DNA from: an uncultured Blautia sp.
Lineage (GTDB): Bacteria; Bacillota; Clostridia; Lachnospirales; Lachnospiraceae
Assembly: GCF_947654165.1 (NCBI RefSeq)
Contig: NZ_CANTKB010000031.1
Coordinates: 1 to 38,440 of the forward strand
Direction of reading: 5' to 3'
DNA: 38,440 bases
Both the position numbers and the translations under genes were made by a program. The notes under the pieces were generated by a model. It was not told where the DNA came from. It did not search any database and was given only the letters and a program-made list of their open reading frames with translations. Below, one piece after another: positions 1 to 7,102 of the stretch. How positions within the stretch are numbered: the stretch's first letter is position 1; every line of letters begins with the position of its first letter.

Positions 1-58
1 AACTCCTGTTCTTTTTTTGTGTTTCCAAAACTCGGAATTTCCTATAAATTAAAAACAA

Positions 59-98
59 GGACTGTGCATCCCAGGTCAGCCCCTTCGTGCCACAGTCC
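59..98. terminator. Bidirectional terminator after fakA
   Basis: An 8-bp perfect stem (GGACTGTG at 59-66, CACAGTCC at 91-98) is flanked by T-rich DNA on both strands. Reading minus, the T-rich tail follows the fakA stop. Reading plus, a run of seven or more T follows position 98. It probably ends the asp23-fakA transcript and any plus-strand transcript entering from the left edge. Confidence 0.8.
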
Positions 99-104
99 CT
101 TTTT

Positions 105-1754
105 TTATTCTACAGAAACAACGTAATAATAGATTGGCTGTCCGCCTTCGTTTAATTCCACATCGAAATCAGGATACAATTCTTCCAGACGTTCTGCAAG
201 CTGTTCTGCATCTTCTGCTGTCACATCTGCACCATAATAAACACTGATGATCTCAGAATCTTCGTCTGCCATTTCCTGCACGGTTGCCACAGCAGTATCT
301 TCGATTTCTTTTCCTACTGCCAGAATACCATGGTCACCAATGCCCATAATATCTCCCTGTCGGATTTCTTTATCATCGATTCTGGTATCTCTTACTGCAT
401 ATGTGATCTGACCGGTCTTGACATTTCCCATTGCTTCCATCATTTCTTCTGTGTTCTGTTCTACGGTCTTATCCGGAACATAGGAAATCAATGCTGTAAT
501 TCCCTGTGGAATCGTCTTGGTAGGAATTACCACGATGTTTTTATCTTCTGTCAGATCTCTTGCCTGATTTGCAGCAAGAATAATGTTTTTATTATTTGGG
601 AAGATGAAAACCGTCTTGGCATTTACATGAGAGATTGCCTGAAGCACATCTTCTGTACTTGGATTCATAGTCTGGCCGCCCTCGATCAGATAATCAGCAC
701 CCAGTTCACGGAAAATCTCTCCCATTCCCTCACCTACAGAAACAGAAATAAATCCTACTTCCTTGGCCGGTTCTTCTGCTGCCTGCTGGGCTGCCATTTT
801 CTCAGCTTCTTTGATCACCTTCTCATGATGCTCTAACCGCATATTGTCAATCTTCATATTAGATAACTGTCCATACGTCAATGCCTTCTGGATTGCCTGT
901 CCAGGATCGTTGGTATGTACATGGACTTTTACGATTTCATCGTCTGCCACTACTACCAGCGAATCACCGATGGACATCAGATACTCTTTGAAGGCTTTCT
1001 CTTCACTTTCCGGAAATGCTTTTTCCAGCATGATAATAAACTCTGTACAATATCCAAATTTGATATCGCTTTCCTCTGCTGAAACCGGTTTTACCGAAAT
1101 ACTTGACTTTGGTTTTTCAAAAGTCAAATCAATTTCTTTGCCCAGGAAGCCATCGTATGCTCCCTTCAAGACTTCCAGCAGCCCCTGTCCGCCAGAATCC
1201 ACCACACCGGCTTCTTTTAACACCGGAAGCATCTCCGGGGTTTTCGCAAGCACTGCTTCCGCCTCTGCAATCACATCAGCGAAAAAGGTTTCCAGGCTTT
1301 CAGCATCTTCTGCCAATTCCATAGCCTTCACTGCCGCTCCCTTTGCGACTGTGAGAATGGTACCTTCTTTTGGCTTCATAACTGCTTTATAAGCAGTCTC
1401 CACACCCTTTTCAAAAGCTCTCGCAAAAATCACTGCATCAACAGTCTCTGACTTCTCGATCACCTTGGTGAAACCTCTTAAAAGCTGTGAAAGAATAACA
1501 CCTGAGTTACCTCTTGCACCTCTCAAAGAACCGGAAGAAATTGCTTTTGCCAGAGTTTTCATGGTAGGATTTTCCAATGCACTGACTTCAGATGCTGCTG
1601 ACATGATTGTCAGTGTCATATTGGTTCCTGTATCTCCGTCCGGGACAGGAAATACATTTAATTCATTAATCCACTCTTTCTTTGCCTCCAGATTCTTAGC
1701 CCCGGAAAGGAACATCCGGCTAAGCATTTTCGCATCAACGGTATTGGTATTCAA
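105..1754 (-). CDS. fakA: Fatty acid kinase catalytic subunit, DAK2/YloV family
   Basis: FakA-type kinases phosphorylate fatty acids presented by the carrier FakB, feeding exogenous fatty acids into phospholipid synthesis. The 549-residue protein starts with a DhaL-like domain: the motif NVFPVPDGDTGTNM near residues 33-46 supplies the Asp residues that bind Mg-ATP. A central region includes the motif HVHTNDPG, and a C-terminal FakA domain follows, which is full family length. The start codon is TTG at 1752-1754, 9 nt after a strong AAGGAGG. The N-terminus then matches the family layout as I recall it. An ATG 5 bp upstream is out of frame and reads ATG-TTT-TGA. The gene follows asp23 by about 46 bp, the usual asp23-yloV pair. 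recG, often next in Firmicutes, is absent because a terminator follows. No FakB is present here. Confidence 0.9.
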   Translation of the reverse strand: MNTNTVDAKMLSRMFLSGAKNLEAKKEWINELNVFPVPDGDTGTNMTLTIMSAASEVSALENPTMKTLAKAISSGSLRGARGNSGVILSQLLRGFTKVIEKSETVDAVIFARAFEKGVETAYKAVMKPKEGTILTVAKGAAVKAMELAEDAESLETFFADVIAEAEAVLAKTPEMLPVLKEAGVVDSGGQGLLEVLKGAYDGFLGKEIDLTFEKPKSSISVKPVSAEESDIKFGYCTEFIIMLEKAFPESEEKAFKEYLMSIGDSLVVVADDEIVKVHVHTNDPGQAIQKALTYGQLSNMKIDNMRLEHHEKVIKEAEKMAAQQAAEEPAKEVGFISVSVGEGMGEIFRELGADYLIEGGQTMNPSTEDVLQAISHVNAKTVFIFPNNKNIILAANQARDLTEDKNIVVIPTKTIPQGITALISYVPDKTVEQNTEEMMEAMGNVKTGQITYAVRDTRIDDKEIRQGDIMGIGDHGILAVGKEIEDTAVATVQEMADEDSEIISVYYGADVTAEDAEQLAERLEELYPDFDVELNEGGQPIYYYVVSVE

Positions 1755-1800
1755 AACATGTTTCCTCCTTAAAATCCAACTAATTATTTTATCTTATGGT

Positions 1801-2157
1801 TTAGTCGATAACTCTTACACCTTCTACAAGGATATTGATTTTTTCAATTGTAAGCCCTGTGAACTCTTCTACTTTGTATTTCACATTGCTGATCAGATTA
1901 TCTGAAACAGCAGAGATGCTCACACCATACGCTACAATCACATGAAATTCCAAAGTTACCTTATTGTCTATAATGAGAACATTGATTCCATGTTTCAGGC
2001 TGTCTCTCTTTAATAATTTTACCAGCCCGTCTTTCATACTCACAGCCGCCATTCCTACGATTCCAAAACATTCAACAGCTACACTTCCTGCGTAAGTAGC
2101 AATGACATCTGTATCAATTGTAATCTTTCCTAATCCTGTATCAACAAATCCATTCAT
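1801..2157 (-). CDS. Asp23/Gls24 family envelope stress protein (YloU-like)
   Basis: This is a 118-residue Asp23/Gls24 domain protein. The family is small, alkaline-shock or envelope-linked, and nearly always sits just upstream of the fakA/yloV gene, as it does here. Recognisable features are the start GLGKITIDTDVIATYAGSVA, the central stretch ECFGIVGMA, and the alternating beta/alpha pattern ending NILVEGVRVID. No transmembrane segment is present, so it is cytosolic or peripheral. The start ATG at 2155-2157 lies about 10 nt after GGAGG. The gene diverges from rpmB across a 170-bp AT-rich gap. I found no convincing minus-strand promoter there, although a TAGAAT -10-like hexamer exists. The biochemical role is not established for the family in Clostridia. 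Confidence 0.9.
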   Translation of the reverse strand: MNGFVDTGLGKITIDTDVIATYAGSVAVECFGIVGMAAVSMKDGLVKLLKRDSLKHGINVLIIDNKVTLEFHVIVAYGVSISAVSDNLISNVKYKVEEFTGLTIEKINILVEGVRVID

Positions 2158-2242
2158 GCACGGATACCTCCATACTTTTTTATCTATTCTAACATATCTT
2201 TTCCAAAAACGAAATAATAATTTAATTTTTTTATAATTTTAC

Positions 2243-2271
2243 TTGCAAAAATAAAGTTCATCTGCTAAAAT
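2243..2271 (+). promoter_or_regulatory. Sigma-A type promoter of rpmB
   Basis: The -35 TTGCAA (2243-2248) and -10 TAAAAT (2266-2271) are separated by exactly 17 bp. The predicted transcript starts near 2278 and gives a leader of about 50 nt carrying AAGGAGG before the rpmB ATG. Confidence 0.7.
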
Positions 2272-2327
2272 AAGCAGTGTTGTGAGTTTGTTACACGGAC
2301 TTATTATAAACTTAAGGAGGTGTTACC

Positions 2328-2516
2328 ATGGCAAAGTGCGCAATTTGTGAAAAAGGTGCTCATTTCGGAAACAATGTGAGCCATTCTCATAGAAGATCAA
2401 ACAAAATGTGGAAATCCAACATCAAATCTGTAAAAGTTAAAACAGAAGACGGAAACGCAAAGAAAATGTATGTTTGTACTTCCTGCTTAAGAAGTGGTAA
2501 AGTTGAAAGAGCTTAA
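2328..2516 (+). CDS. rpmB: 50S ribosomal protein L28
   Basis: L28 is a structural protein of the large ribosomal subunit. The 62-residue product has the family layout: MAKCAICEKGAHFGNNVSHS, then a basic central region with RRSNKMWKSN, then the C-terminal CTSCLRSGKV. It is the zinc-binding (C+) form, with Cys4/Cys7 and Cys50/Cys53 forming the expected CXXC pairs. The ATG follows a strong AAGGAGG. The gene is monocistronic, with its own promoter upstream and a hairpin terminator about 20 bp after the stop. It diverges from asp23, the common rpmB/asp23/fakA neighbourhood in Bacillota. Confidence 0.98.
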   Translation: MAKCAICEKGAHFGNNVSHSHRRSNKMWKSNIKSVKVKTEDGNAKKMYVCTSCLRSGKVERA

Positions 2517-2534
2517 TTACTGATTGACACATCA

Positions 2535-2567
2535 ACAGGCCTTGTCCTTTGGACAGGGTCTGTTTTT
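2535..2567 (+). terminator. rpmB terminator
   Basis: An imperfect GC-rich hairpin of the form ACAGgCCtTGTCC-TTT-GGACAgGGtCTGT is followed by TTTTT, 18 bp after the rpmB stop. It is a typical intrinsic terminator on the plus strand. Confidence 0.85.
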
Positions 2568-2586
2568 CTCTGTTCTTCTATTTTAT

Positions 2587-3045
2587 TCAAACTTCCCATA
2601 CCCAAAATTGGACTCATATCTTGAAAAATCAATATTTCAACTCATAAAATAACATTTTGGCAGCGGACGAAACCCTGTTCCAATGCTTTTTCAGTTAAAA
2701 AGTTTGTTTTGTCATTTTTAGCCTACCTTTTTCATGCATAAATAAGTGGGTTTTAATAAATTCTGAAATTAGACCTACTTATTTTGGAGACAAATAGGCT
2801 GCTGAGCAAGATTCTGTAAATACAACCTATATTTTACGAGAAAAAATAGGCTGAAAAAAGAAATTTGGGAATTTAGCCTATTGGGGCCAGATAAAAGTAG
2901 GCTTGTATGAGAAAAATATGCAATCCAACCTATTTGAGCTACAAAAAAGTAGGTTGAAACGAGGAATTACAAAATTCGGCCTATTTTTTTGGTGAAAGTA
3001 TTGATTTTTCAAGGTGCAGCATGCCAAACGGTGTGAGAAGTTTGA
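2587..3045. repeat. 459-bp inverted-repeat-bounded non-coding element
   Basis: This fills the 548-bp gene-free gap between rpmB and the convergent gene ending at 3065. The outer arms 2587-2602 and 3030-3045 are inverted copies, 14 of 16 identical. The inner arms 2620-2634 and 2999-3013 are a perfect 15-bp inverted repeat (CTTGAAAAATCAATA and its complement). Between the two arm pairs lie 17 and 16 nt that share TTGG/CCAA pairing. The interior carries the phased hairpin repeats at 2720-3006. No target-site duplication was seen and no credible ORF lies inside. It could be a MITE-like element, a structured RNA, or a lineage-specific intergenic repeat. The structure is read directly from the sequence; the function is unknown. 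Confidence 0.75.
2720..3006. repeat. Six phased ~52-bp hairpin repeats
   Basis: Left arms of the type ARCCTAY start at 2720, 2772, 2824, 2875, 2927 and 2978, that is every 51 or 52 bp. Units 2 to 5 are 29 nt long and end in the complementary arm RTAGGYT (ends 2800, 2852, 2903, 2955). Unit 1 is 33 nt (ends 2752), and unit 6 has a decayed right arm. The loops are T-rich then A-rich. The 19-23 nt spacers also resemble one another (about RAATTYTGNAATT), so this is a diverged tandem repeat with conserved arms, not a CRISPR array. Confidence 0.8.
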
Positions 3046-3064
3046 GTATTTTATTCCTTTACTA

Positions 3065-3205
3065 TCAACAGCCGCAAAACAGGTTATAGCCTGCCAGGAG
3101 ACACAGAGCAGCCATAATCACCATAAAAAAAGTTTTAGGGAAAATCAGGGCTATGACAAGACCTATCCCCACGCCAAACAAAAACAGACCGCACACACGG
3201 CTCAT
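3065..3205 (-). CDS. Small membrane protein, 46 residues
   Basis: A 46-residue hydrophobic peptide starts MSRVCGLFLFGVGIGLVIAL and ends AGYNLFCGC. It reads as one or two membrane-spanning segments (about residues 5-21 and 25-42) with little soluble sequence. The ATG at 3203-3205 follows AAAGGAGA with good spacing. A longer in-frame ORF to 3325 is possible, but its first 40 residues are mostly Lys-rich and lie over the terminator of the upstream gene, so I reject that start. The gene lies about 80 bp downstream of gerW/ytfJ and its stop is 20 bp from the inverted-repeat element. I do not recognise the family. Membrane location is inferred from hydrophobicity. Confidence 0.6.
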   Translation of the reverse strand: MSRVCGLFLFGVGIGLVIALIFPKTFFMVIMAALCLLAGYNLFCGC

Positions 3206-3250
3206 ATTCTGTTTCTCCTTTCCTTTCTCTCTGCTTAGTCTATTATATGC

Positions 3251-3277
3251 AAAAAACCACCGCAGATAAACCTGCGG
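3251..3277 (-). terminator. Terminator of gerW/ytfJ
   Basis: On the minus strand the stem CCGCAG and CTGCGG, with a 6-nt loop, is followed by GGTTTTTT. It lies 10 bp after the gerW stop and upstream of the 46-residue gene, which may be expressed by read-through or its own promoter. Confidence 0.75.
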
Positions 3278-3287
3278 CAGTTTCTTC

Positions 3288-3677
3288 TTATGCTTCTTCT
3301 GTTTGTTTTTTTTCTTCACTGACAATCACTTCAGGATCCTTTTTCCCTTCTGAAATCTTATTCAGAAAATCCGGTACCATATCCAGGATTTTGGTAAGTC
3401 CATCCTGATTGCGGATATTTACCAGTTTTGTTACACCGTTAGAAATCACAAGCACTGCACTTGGGGAGATTTTTCCTCCCATACCGCCGCCCCCGTTATT
3501 TTTCTTTTCTCCTGAAAAAGCACCTGCACCTACTCCAAAGGATACATCCACCAGGGGAAGAAGTATCGTATCGCCCACGGTAATGGCATCTCCTACTACT
3601 GTTTTTGTCGTAATAAAGCTATCCATCCCTTTAAACAAAGATTCTACTGTAGACTGAAAATTGTTTTCTGAAGCCAT
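3288..3677 (-). CDS. ytfJ: GerW family sporulation protein (YtfJ)
   Basis: GerW/YtfJ proteins are sporulation-associated and in Bacillus are needed for normal germination. The 129-residue product carries the family signature: the N-terminal VESLFKGMDSFITTKTVVGD, then GDTILLPLVDVSFGVGAGAF, a Gly-rich turn GGGGMGGK, and a core ending SAVLVISNGVTKLVNI. The C-terminal tail is charged and low in complexity (EEKKQTEEA). No membrane segment is seen. The ATG follows AAGGAGG. It lies 18 bp downstream of a DUF2953 (YtfI-like) gene, the same ytfI-ytfJ pair found in Bacillus, which strengthens both calls and suggests a spore former. Confidence 0.9.
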   Translation of the reverse strand: MASENNFQSTVESLFKGMDSFITTKTVVGDAITVGDTILLPLVDVSFGVGAGAFSGEKKNNGGGGMGGKISPSAVLVISNGVTKLVNIRNQDGLTKILDMVPDFLNKISEGKKDPEVIVSEEKKQTEEA

Positions 3678-3695
3678 ATCTGGTTCCTCCTTAAC

Positions 3696-4619
3696 TTAAC
3701 CTTGTTTTATCTTTTTTATCATAAATCGAACATCTGAATCCAGAAACAGCTTAATTGCCAGATGCACAAAAAAGCCACCGTAGATTCTTCCTTTTAGAAA
3801 AATAGTTCCTTCTAAGATGTTTTTCTCAAAATAAGGTTCTATTGTAATATGCTCTCCATAAACAGGAAAAAATATGCCCGCCACAGCTAAAAGCTCACCT
3901 GTGATACACGGATCTTCTGTTCCTATTTTAAGATATCCCCGCACTTTTCTGGGTCGTACATGCAAAACTGTCCTCTTTCCATGATACAAAAAAAGCGTTT
4001 TTAATCTTGCAAAGCGTTCCGATTCCAGGATATTCCTTATTTTTTCTATCTTATCACAAATCTTCTTTCCTGTTAACCAGATTTTCCGAAAAAATTCCAG
4101 GATTTTCCCGGGAATTCCGGGGATTTTTTCAAGAAACTGCCGGATTCCCCGAAAAAAGGCAGAAAACTTTTCTGTCAGGGATTCCTCTTCGGACTCCTCT
4201 GCCGATTTTCCTACAGGCTCTTCTGCAAATGCTTTTGTCTCTTTTTCTGGTTCTTTCTGTTGATCTTTCTGTTGATAGACTTCCATTGCAGAGAGTTCCT
4301 GGCTCCCTGTTGGTTTCTTTTCCTTCTTTTTGCCTTTCAGAAGCTTTCCGACTTTTTCCATGGGAATCCCGAAAATCTTAACAGAATACCCATTTCCCTG
4401 CTCCTGATTTCCGAAAAACATCCGGAAAGATAAGATATGAAACAGCCAGGAAATCTTCAGATATCCCCCATAGGCAGATGCATCCTTATAAGCCTCGCCT
4501 TCATATACCACTGGGCAAAAAAGCAAGAGCAGGATTCCCAGAAGAACAAGCCCCACAAGAATCAGCAGCAGGATTCCCACAACCTTCAATATGCCTAATA
4601 AAATATGTAATAGTATCAT
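3696..4619 (-). CDS. DUF2953 membrane protein (YtfI-like)
   Basis: The 307-residue protein begins with a long hydrophobic segment (residues 3-35, rich in Leu/Ile/Val/Gly) that should anchor it in the membrane. A long Lys/Glu-rich middle region follows (about 90-160, with runs such as KGKKKEKKP). The C-terminal DUF2953 part contains FLYHGKRTVLHVRPRKVRGY and GTEDPCITGELLAVAGIFFP. The family is conserved next to gerW/ytfJ in spore formers, as here, but its exact role is not defined. It starts 4 nt after the stop of the 111-residue gene, so it is translationally linked. The Lys/Glu-rich middle makes it longer than the roughly 220 residues I associate with Bacillus YtfI. Confidence 0.8.
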   Translation of the reverse strand: MILLHILLGILKVVGILLLILVGLVLLGILLLLFCPVVYEGEAYKDASAYGGYLKISWLFHILSFRMFFGNQEQGNGYSVKIFGIPMEKVGKLLKGKKKEKKPTGSQELSAMEVYQQKDQQKEPEKETKAFAEEPVGKSAEESEEESLTEKFSAFFRGIRQFLEKIPGIPGKILEFFRKIWLTGKKICDKIEKIRNILESERFARLKTLFLYHGKRTVLHVRPRKVRGYLKIGTEDPCITGELLAVAGIFFPVYGEHITIEPYFEKNILEGTIFLKGRIYGGFFVHLAIKLFLDSDVRFMIKKIKQG

Positions 4620-4623
4620 GTTC

Positions 4624-4959
4624 TCACCTGCTGTTTTCCTCTCTGATTTGATTTTCCAGCCATTCTCTTACCTTAGCTGTTCCGGTTTCTTCATATGTTT
4701 TCTCAACCAGTGTCTTCACCAGCTCCACAGCTTCCTCGTACCCGCAGCACAGCCCCACGATCATGGGGCAGGTGCGTCTTCTGGCTTTTTGTTTTAATTC
4801 ATTTGCGGAAAAAATTTCCAACTGATTTTCCGGATTTTGTGCCAGAGTGACCAGATAAACATCCAGGACCCCTGCACCGATATTAATTTTCCTGATTAAC
4901 TGTTTTTTCTTCTTTTTTGCATTATCGCCAACATACAGCCTTTTATACCAATTTAGCAT
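4624..4959 (-). CDS. Conserved-looking hypothetical protein, 111 residues
   Basis: I do not recognise a characterised family. The product starts MLNWYKRLYVGDNAKKKKKQ, has a basic patch, then an alternating beta/alpha-like core (GAGVLDVYLVTLAQNPENQLEIFSA begins residue 29), a Cys pair within TCPMIVGLCCGYEEAVELV, and a charged helical C-terminus. No signal peptide or transmembrane segment is evident. It begins 5 bp after the pap stop and ends 4 bp before the DUF2953 start. It therefore sits inside a tight operon and is very likely translated. The ribosome site is weak (AAAGG at long spacing), which fits translational coupling to pap. Confidence 0.65.
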   Translation of the reverse strand: MLNWYKRLYVGDNAKKKKKQLIRKINIGAGVLDVYLVTLAQNPENQLEIFSANELKQKARRRTCPMIVGLCCGYEEAVELVKTLVEKTYEETGTAKVREWLENQIREENSR

Positions 4960-4964
4960 AACAT

Positions 4965-6446
4965 TTATTTCAGCCTTTCTTCAATGGCATTTACCACCGT
5001 CTCCAGGACCTTCACCCTGGCATAATATTTATTATTTCCTTCTACAATGATCCAGGGGGCATAGGAAGTGGAGGTACGGATGATCATCTCATTGACCGCT
5101 TCCTCATATAAATCCCATTTTTCCCGGTTTCTCCAGTCTTCCTCTGTGATCTTCCACTGCTTCAGAGGATTTTCCATCCTCTCTTTAAACCTGCGTTCCT
5201 GCTCCTCTTTATCAATCTGCATCCAGAATTTCAACACAATGGCACCGGAATGAGCCAGATGTGCTTCCATATCATTGATTTCCCGATATGCCCTTTGCCA
5301 TTCTTCTTTTGTACAGAATCCTTCAATACGCTCTACCATAACCCGTCCATACCAGGTCCTGTCAAAGATGGTCACATGGCCTGCTTTTGGCATAGCTTTC
5401 CAAAACCGCCATAAATAATGATGACTTTTCTCCACAGCCGAAGGTGCTGCTGTAGGACTGACCAAATAGCCCCTGGGATCCATGGCATCCGTAAGACGTT
5501 TAATAGCTCCGCCTTTTCCTCCTGCATCCCATCCTTCAAATCCAAGAACCACCGGAATTCTTCTTCGGTACAATTCACTGTGCAGCAGTTCTAATTCATC
5601 CTGCAGAGCTTTTAATTTTGCTTTATATTCTTTCTCGGTATAAGCCAGTGTCAGATCCGCCTTACTAAGCACAGAGGATTCCATTCTTTTTTGTTCTGTT
5701 CCCGGCACTTCTGTTTTCCGGCTCTTTTTATCCTTTACCTCCTGAATCTGTTCCTGTAAGCGACGGATTACTTCAGAAAAGATTTTTGCGGTGGCAAATC
5801 GTCGGTCTTCTGCTTCAATAATCATCCAGGGAGCATATTCTGTCTCTGTACGCTCCAGCATCTCTTCACAGATTTCTTTGTAACGGTCATATTCTTTATT
5901 TCTCTTGGCATCCTGCTTGCTGACCTTCCATGCGGTTTCTTTGGACTGGAGCATTTTTTCGAAACGCTTCTTCTGCTCTTTTTGGCTGATATGAAGGAAA
6001 AATTTAATAATGACATTTCCGTCATCTGCCAGAGCACGCTCAAAGGTACTGATCTCCTGATATGCATAGTTCAGTTCCTCTTTTGACAGCTTTTTCTCAA
6101 ACCGTTCCACAGATACTTTTCTGTACCAGCTCGTATCAAAAATAGCAATTCTGCCACGCTCCGGTGTTTTTGTCCAGAACCTCCAGAGAAACGGATGCAT
6201 CTGTTCTTCCTCTGTTTCTTCTTTGATAGCAAAAACCTCAAATCCCCTTGGATCCAGAGGATGAATCAATTTATTGATCTGCACGCCTTTTCCTGATGCA
6301 TCCAACCCTTCAAACACTATGATCACGGGAATTCCCATGGCTTTACACTCTCTTTGAAGCACCGCAAGCTGGGCTTCCATGTGTTCCATCTGCTCCTGAT
6401 ACACTTCTTTTGTCATTTTTTTCGTCAAATCAATCTGTTCCAGCAT
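4965..6446 (-). CDS. pap: Polyphosphate:AMP phosphotransferase, double PPK2 domain
   Basis: This 493-residue protein has two tandem PPK2 domains, the layout of polyphosphate:AMP phosphotransferases, which use polyphosphate to convert AMP to ADP. Domain 1 has the Walker A EGLDASGKG (about 46-54), FLWRFW, and the lid DTSWYRKVSVERFE. Domain 2 has EGWDAGGKGG (about 304-313), YLWRFWKAMP and DRTWYGRVMVERIEG, closer to the consensus; the domain 1 lid deviates. Charged linker sequence joins them (about 235-265). I chose the ATG at 6444-6446 because GGGAGG lies 9 nt upstream. An in-frame ATG at 6485 has only a poor site. It is the first gene of the pap, hypothetical, ytfI, ytfJ run and follows the Nudix terminator. 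Confidence 0.88.
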   Translation of the reverse strand: MLEQIDLTKKMTKEVYQEQMEHMEAQLAVLQRECKAMGIPVIIVFEGLDASGKGVQINKLIHPLDPRGFEVFAIKEETEEEQMHPFLWRFWTKTPERGRIAIFDTSWYRKVSVERFEKKLSKEELNYAYQEISTFERALADDGNVIIKFFLHISQKEQKKRFEKMLQSKETAWKVSKQDAKRNKEYDRYKEICEEMLERTETEYAPWMIIEAEDRRFATAKIFSEVIRRLQEQIQEVKDKKSRKTEVPGTEQKRMESSVLSKADLTLAYTEKEYKAKLKALQDELELLHSELYRRRIPVVLGFEGWDAGGKGGAIKRLTDAMDPRGYLVSPTAAPSAVEKSHHYLWRFWKAMPKAGHVTIFDRTWYGRVMVERIEGFCTKEEWQRAYREINDMEAHLAHSGAIVLKFWMQIDKEEQERRFKERMENPLKQWKITEEDWRNREKWDLYEEAVNEMIIRTSTSYAPWIIVEGNNKYYARVKVLETVVNAIEERLK

Positions 6447-6494
6447 CCCTGTTTTCCTCCCTTCATGTAAGACCCTGTCCTGCATTCCTGATGC

Positions 6495-6518
6495 AAAAAG
6501 AGGCCGGAAACTCCAGCC
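6495..6518 (-). terminator. Terminator of the Nudix gene
   Basis: On the minus strand the stem GGCTGGA and TCCGGCC (one G.T pair, 3-nt loop) is followed by TCTTTTT, 8 bp after the Nudix stop. It separates that gene from pap. Confidence 0.8.
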
Positions 6519-6525
6519 CCTTCTC

Positions 6526-6978
6526 CTAAAAGTACTTTCGATTGCCCCAAAGATTTGCTTTTTTCAAATCCAGGTATTCGTTGTAAGCCTTTTCCAAAAT
6601 CTGCTTTTCATTTGAAAAACGTAAAAGATGGTAAGCTTCATGGAATTTGTAAAAGCCGGAATCTACAAAGTATTCTTCTCTCTGCGGTTTGCTGTAATAG
6701 CTGTTTGCAGACATCAAATACCAGTAAACATCCTTTTCTACAGTATCTTCCGGTACGCAAAAACTATACTGGCTTTTCCCCACATATTTGATAATATTTG
6801 CGGTCACTCCTGCTTCCTCTTTCACTTCACGCAAGGCGGTGTCCTTGTAATCCTCGCCTGTTTCCACCGTTCCTTTGGGAAGCACCCAGCCCTCATACTT
6901 ATGTTTATAGGACTTGTACAAAGTCAGTATTTTCCCTCGGTATATTACCACCCCGCCACAGCTTGTTGCTTCAATCAT
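6526..6978 (-). CDS. Nudix hydrolase
   Basis: The 150-residue protein carries a complete Nudix box GX5EX7REUXEEXGU: GTVETGEDYKDTALREVKEE continuing AGV, about residues 36-58. It is preceded by the usual GGVVIYRGKILTLYKS strand and WVLPKG. Nudix enzymes hydrolyse nucleoside diphosphates linked to another moiety; the substrate cannot be read here. The C-terminal half is rich in Tyr and charged residues. The ATG at 6976-6978 has AGGAGG 9 nt upstream. A longer ORF (to 7077) is rejected because a strong promoter lies inside it at 7037-7065 and the next in-frame ATG overlaps the ribosome site. It is monocistronic, with its own promoter and terminator. Confidence 0.88.
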   Translation of the reverse strand: MIEATSCGGVVIYRGKILTLYKSYKHKYEGWVLPKGTVETGEDYKDTALREVKEEAGVTANIIKYVGKSQYSFCVPEDTVEKDVYWYLMSANSYYSKPQREEYFVDSGFYKFHEAYHLLRFSNEKQILEKAYNEYLDLKKANLWGNRKYF

Positions 6979-7036
6979 ATTGCACATCCTCCTGCTTACG
7001 ACACCGAATGGTGCCTGCGTTGTGTTTCTTATTGGT

Positions 7037-7065
7037 AGTATACCTCTTTTTTCATGCAGGTGCAA
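7037..7065 (-). promoter_or_regulatory. Sigma-A type promoter of the Nudix gene
   Basis: On the minus strand -35 TTGCAC (7060-7065) and -10 TATACT (7037-7042) are 17 bp apart. The predicted start near 7030 gives a leader of about 50 nt with AGGAGG. It fixes the Nudix start at 6978. Confidence 0.75.
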
Positions 7066-7102
7066 CAAAATTGACAACTTCCCAGAGCAAAAAACCTACT
7101 TT

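Noticed and set aside
844..1392. Plus-strand 182-residue ORF inside fakA
   Set aside because: It is a shadow of fakA, whose own frame shows clear domain motifs throughout.
2720..3006. CRISPR array (29-nt repeat-like units with 22-23-nt spacers)
   Set aside because: Unit interiors vary freely, only 6-7-bp arms are kept, and the spacers resemble each other. No cas genes are nearby. It fits a diverged tandem hairpin repeat, not CRISPR.
3205..3325. N-terminal extension of the small membrane protein to 86 residues
   Set aside because: The added part is Lys-rich, lies on the gerW terminator and has no ribosome site, whereas the ATG at 3205 has a strong one.
6978..7077. 33-residue N-terminal extension of the Nudix protein
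   Set aside because: A strong promoter lies inside the extension at 7037-7065, and the shorter start has AGGAGG at ideal spacing.
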